Part shown: one piece after another, positions 6,162-8,289 of the stretch
Layout of the letters: each line of letters opens with the position of its first letter
How positions within the stretch are numbered: position 1 is the stretch's first letter
Assembly (NCBI GenBank): GCA_021604885.1
Contig: BQJV01000124.1
Location: 1 to 8,289, forward strand
DNA length: 8,289 bases
Direction of reading: 5' to 3'
Origin: Acidimicrobiales bacterium
Lineage (GTDB): Bacteria > Actinomycetota > Acidimicrobiia > Acidimicrobiales > Aldehydirespiratoraceae
The notes under the pieces: generated by a model
Told to the model about the DNA's origin: nothing
The model's database searches: none
The model's input: the letters and a program-made list of their open reading frames with translations, nothing else
Program-made: the position numbers and the translations under genes

Positions 6162-6168
6162 GCCCGCC

Positions 6169-6591
6169 ATGACTCAGATCCTCGGACAGTTCTGTATCAA
6201 CGTCGCCGACATCGAACGGGCGATCGAGTTCTGGGAAGGCGTCTGCGAGCTCGAACTGCAGCACCGCACCGAGATCCCGACCGCCTACGAGGCGGTCCTG
6301 CAGAGCCCGCACGGCGGATCGCGACTCCAGCTCGCCCAGCAGAAGGACCAGAACGGACCGATCGACATGGGCACCGCGATGTGGAAGATCTACGTCAACA
6401 CCTCGGACTGCGCGGCGGTCCACGACCGGGCGATCGCGGCCGGGTGCGAGTCCGTGTCCGCGCCGCAGAAGCTCGACCGGTGGCCGGTCACCGTCGCGTT
6501 CGTCAAGGACTTCGACGGCTACCTCGTCGAGTTCGTGGAACACGCCGAGGGCACCCGGCCGGGCGTCCCCGACCCGAAGCAGGTCGGCTGA
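6169..6591 (+). CDS. VOC-superfamily (glyoxalase-fold) protein with atypical metal site
   Basis: This 140-residue protein has two beta-alpha-beta-beta-beta modules. The first is GQFCINVADIERAIEFWEG (6-24) through SRLQLAQQ (51-58); the second is MWKIYVNTSDCAAVHDRAIA (71-90) through FDGYLVEFVEH (115-125). The superfamily includes glyoxalase I and methylmalonyl/ethylmalonyl-CoA epimerase, which bind a divalent metal through four ligands. By eye these positions are Q7, Q54, M71 or W72, and E121: the third, normally His, is absent. Classic metal-dependent epimerase or glyoxalase chemistry is therefore doubtful, and a binding or divergent enzymatic role is possible. The gene ends 2 bases before the GTG of the ethylmalonyl-CoA mutase, so the two are almost certainly co-transcribed. 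The start was chosen from the -10 box 7 bases upstream; an in-frame ATG at 6073 lies inside the divergent gene. Confidence 0.85.
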   Translation: MTQILGQFCINVADIERAIEFWEGVCELELQHRTEIPTAYEAVLQSPHGGSRLQLAQQKDQNGPIDMGTAMWKIYVNTSDCAAVHDRAIAAGCESVSAPQKLDRWPVTVAFVKDFDGYLVEFVEHAEGTRPGVPDPKQVG

Positions 6592-6593
6592 CC

Positions 6594-8289
6594 GTGCCGG
6601 CAACGGGGGCCGACCGCCCGTGGATCATGCGGACCTACTCGGGGCACTCATCGGCGGCCGCGAGCAACGAGCTGTACCGGACCAACCTCGCGAAGGGGCA
6701 GACCGGTCTGTCGATCGCATTCGATCTCCCGACACAGACCGGCTACGACCCGGATCACGTGCTCGCCCGTGGCGAGGTCGGCAAGGTCGGCGTGCCGGTC
6801 ACCCATCTCGGCGACATGGCCACGCTGCTCGACGGCATACCCGTCGACTCGATGAACACGTCGATGACCATCAATGCGCCCGCGGCCTGGTTGCTGGCGC
6901 TCTACATCGCCCACGCGGAGACCCAGGGCGTCGCCCGCGCTGCGCTACGGGGAACCACGCAGAACGACATCGTCAAGGAGTACCTCAGCCGCGGCACCTA
7001 CATCTTCCCGCCGGAGCCCTCGAAGCGGCTGATCGTCGACACGATGGCGTTCTGCGCGGCCGAGGTGCCGAAGTGGAACCCGATCAACATCTGCTCGTAT
7101 CACCTCCAGGAAGCCGGTGCGACGCCGGTGCAGGAGATCTCCATGGCGCTGGCGACGGCGGTCGACGTGCTCGACGCGGTCCGCGCCTCGGGACAGGTCG
7201 ACGAGGACCGCTTCGTCGAAGTCGTCGCCGCCGTGTCGTTCTTCGCGAACGCCGGCATCCGGTTCGTCGAGGAGACCTGCAAGATGCGGGCGTTCACGCA
7301 GATGTGGGATCGGATCACGGCGGAGCGCTATGGCGTCACCGACCCGAAGGCTCGCCGGTTCCGCTACGGCGTGCAGGTGAACTCGCTGGGCCTCACCGCG
7401 GAGCAGCCGGAGAACAATGTCCACCGCATCGGGCTCGAGATCCTCGGGGTCACGCTGTCGAAGGACGCCCGCGCCCGCTCGATCCAGCTCCCGGCATGGA
7501 ACGAGGCGCTCGGCCTGCCTCGTCCGTGGGACCAGCAGTGGTCGCTGCGCATGCAGCAGATACTCGCCCACGAATCCGACCTGCTCGAGTACGACGACAT
7601 CTTCGCGGGCTCGCATGTGATCGAGGGGAAGACCGCCGAGTTGGTCGAGGCGTCGACCGCGGCGCTCGACGAGATCATCGACCAGGGCGGCGCGTTCGCG
7701 AACGTCGAGTCGCTGAAGGCGCAGCTCGTGCGTTCGCATGCGGAGCGACGCGCCCGGATCGAGCAGGGCGATCTCAGCGTGGTCGGCGTCAACGAGTTCA
7801 CCGAGGCCGAGCCGTCGCCGCTCGGTGGGGCGGCCAGCATTCTCCAGGCGGATCCGGAGATCGAGAGCAGGCTCATCGAGGCGCTCGGCGACTGGCGCTC
7901 GTCGCGCGACGGGGCCGCGGTCGACGCAGCGATCGCTCGTCTGGCGACGGCCGCGGCTGACGGAAGCAACATCATGGAGCCGTCGATCGCTCTGGCTCAC
8001 GCCGGCGGCACGACAGGGGAGTGGGCGGACACGCTGCGCCGGGAGTTCGGCGAGTACCGCGGACCCACCGGCGTCGCCGCGGCCGGCCCGCGCCCGCCGT
8101 CCACATCGCTCGCCGCGGCGCGCACGCTGCTCGACGGCGCGACGCCACCCCGCGTGCTGATCGCGAAGCCGGGTCTGGACGGGCACTCGAACGGGGCGGA
8201 GCAGCTCGCGCTCGCCGGGCGCGACGCCGGCATGGAAGTGATCTACGTCGGTATCCGGTCGACTCCGGCGCAGATCGCCCAGGCGGCCC
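6594..8289 (+). CDS. ecm: Ethylmalonyl-CoA mutase (MeaA type), 3' end outside window
   Basis: 565 codons are visible with no stop. From the GTG at 6594 the protein reads PWIMRTYSGHSS (9-20), then GQTGLSIAFDLPTQTGYDPD (35-54), NTSMTINAPAAWLL, GTTQNDIVKEYLSRGTYIFPP and NVHRIGLEILGVTLSKDARA. These blocks match ethylmalonyl-CoA mutase rather than methylmalonyl-CoA mutase, which has RxYxGF and GTxQNDILKEF. The C-terminal B12 domain begins near residue 520 as RVLIAKPGLDGHSNGAEQ, with D529, H531 and G534 forming DxHxxG; H531 is the expected cobalt ligand. About 100 residues are probably missing. The reaction is the coenzyme-B12 radical rearrangement of (2R)-ethylmalonyl-CoA to (2S)-methylsuccinyl-CoA in the ethylmalonyl-CoA pathway of acetate assimilation. 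The GTG lies 2 bases after the VOC stop. ATG 6627 is an alternative start but would lose the conserved PWI. Confidence 0.9.
   Translation, partial: MPATGADRPWIMRTYSGHSSAAASNELYRTNLAKGQTGLSIAFDLPTQTGYDPDHVLARGEVGKVGVPVTHLGDMATLLDGIPVDSMNTSMTINAPAAWLLALYIAHAETQGVARAALRGTTQNDIVKEYLSRGTYIFPPEPSKRLIVDTMAFCAAEVPKWNPINICSYHLQEAGATPVQEISMALATAVDVLDAVRASGQVDEDRFVEVVAAVSFFANAGIRFVEETCKMRAFTQMWDRITAERYGVTDPKARRFRYGVQVNSLGLTAEQPENNVHRIGLEILGVTLSKDARARSIQLPAWNEALGLPRPWDQQWSLRMQQILAHESDLLEYDDIFAGSHVIEGKTAELVEASTAALDEIIDQGGAFANVESLKAQLVRSHAERRARIEQGDLSVVGVNEFTEAEPSPLGGAASILQADPEIESRLIEALGDWRSSRDGAAVDAAIARLATAAADGSNIMEPSIALAHAGGTTGEWADTLRREFGEYRGPTGVAAAGPRPPSTSLAAARTLLDGATPPRVLIAKPGLDGHSNGAEQLALAGRDAGMEVIYVGIRSTPAQIAQAA

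Noticed and set aside
6620..7960. Plus-strand open frame of 446 codons in a different frame from the mutase
   Set aside because: Its translation is dominated by Arg, Gly and His, typical of an out-of-frame reading of GC-rich coding sequence; all mutase motifs lie in the 6594 frame.
6945..8186. Long minus-strand open frame (413 codons) opposite the mutase gene
   Set aside because: The plus strand carries an uninterrupted, strongly conserved ethylmalonyl-CoA mutase here; the antisense frame is low-complexity and Arg-rich with no family features.

Overview
The window looks like a compact, GC-rich actinobacterial chromosome segment. Family content points the same way: a deazaflavin (F420)-type nitroreductase-fold protein and a luciferase-like monooxygenase of the F420-associated type sit side by side, with an ACAD10/11-type acyl-CoA dehydrogenase and an ethylmalonyl-CoA mutase nearby. 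Several genes have a -10-like hexamer ending 6-7 bases before the start codon, the arrangement of leaderless actinobacterial mRNAs. An uncultivated marine or soil actinobacterium such as an Acidimicrobiia member is a reasonable guess, but the sequence does not prove it.

Layout: (1) bases 1-47 hold the first codons of a minus-strand gene that runs off the left edge. (2) 96-527 (+) is a small two-CBS-domain protein. (3) It converges on an acyl-CoA dehydrogenase, 608-1891 (-); the whole space between their stop codons is one long perfect-to-near-perfect hairpin (526-608). (4) Upstream of the dehydrogenase on the same strand is a two-gene unit, 1978-3269 (-): a DUF4956 membrane protein followed, with an ATGA overlap, by a VTC-type polyphosphate polymerase domain protein. 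(5) Divergent from it are the Ddn-like protein, 3398-3862 (+), and the LLM-family oxidoreductase, 3912-4907 (+). (6) A serine hydrolase of the beta-lactamase/EstB fold, 4917-6131 (-), converges on the LLM gene with a 9-base gap containing a 7-bp hairpin. (7) Divergent from the hydrolase by only 37 bases is a VOC-superfamily protein, 6169-6591 (+). Two bases after its stop comes an ethylmalonyl-CoA mutase (MeaA/Ecm type), from 6594 to beyond the right edge.

How the genes may work together: the DUF4956/VTC pair is the clearest functional unit and suggests membrane-coupled polyphosphate synthesis. The VOC-mutase pair suggests acyl-CoA metabolism around ethylmalonyl-CoA, with a VOC protein that seems to lack the usual third metal ligand. 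The Ddn and LLM genes suggest F420H2- or flavin-dependent redox chemistry on unknown substrates. No mobile element, tRNA, rRNA, CRISPR array or phage gene was recognised, and no gene-free stretch exceeds about 130 bases. The most unusual non-coding item is the 526-608 palindrome, which may be a REP-type repeat used as a bidirectional terminator.
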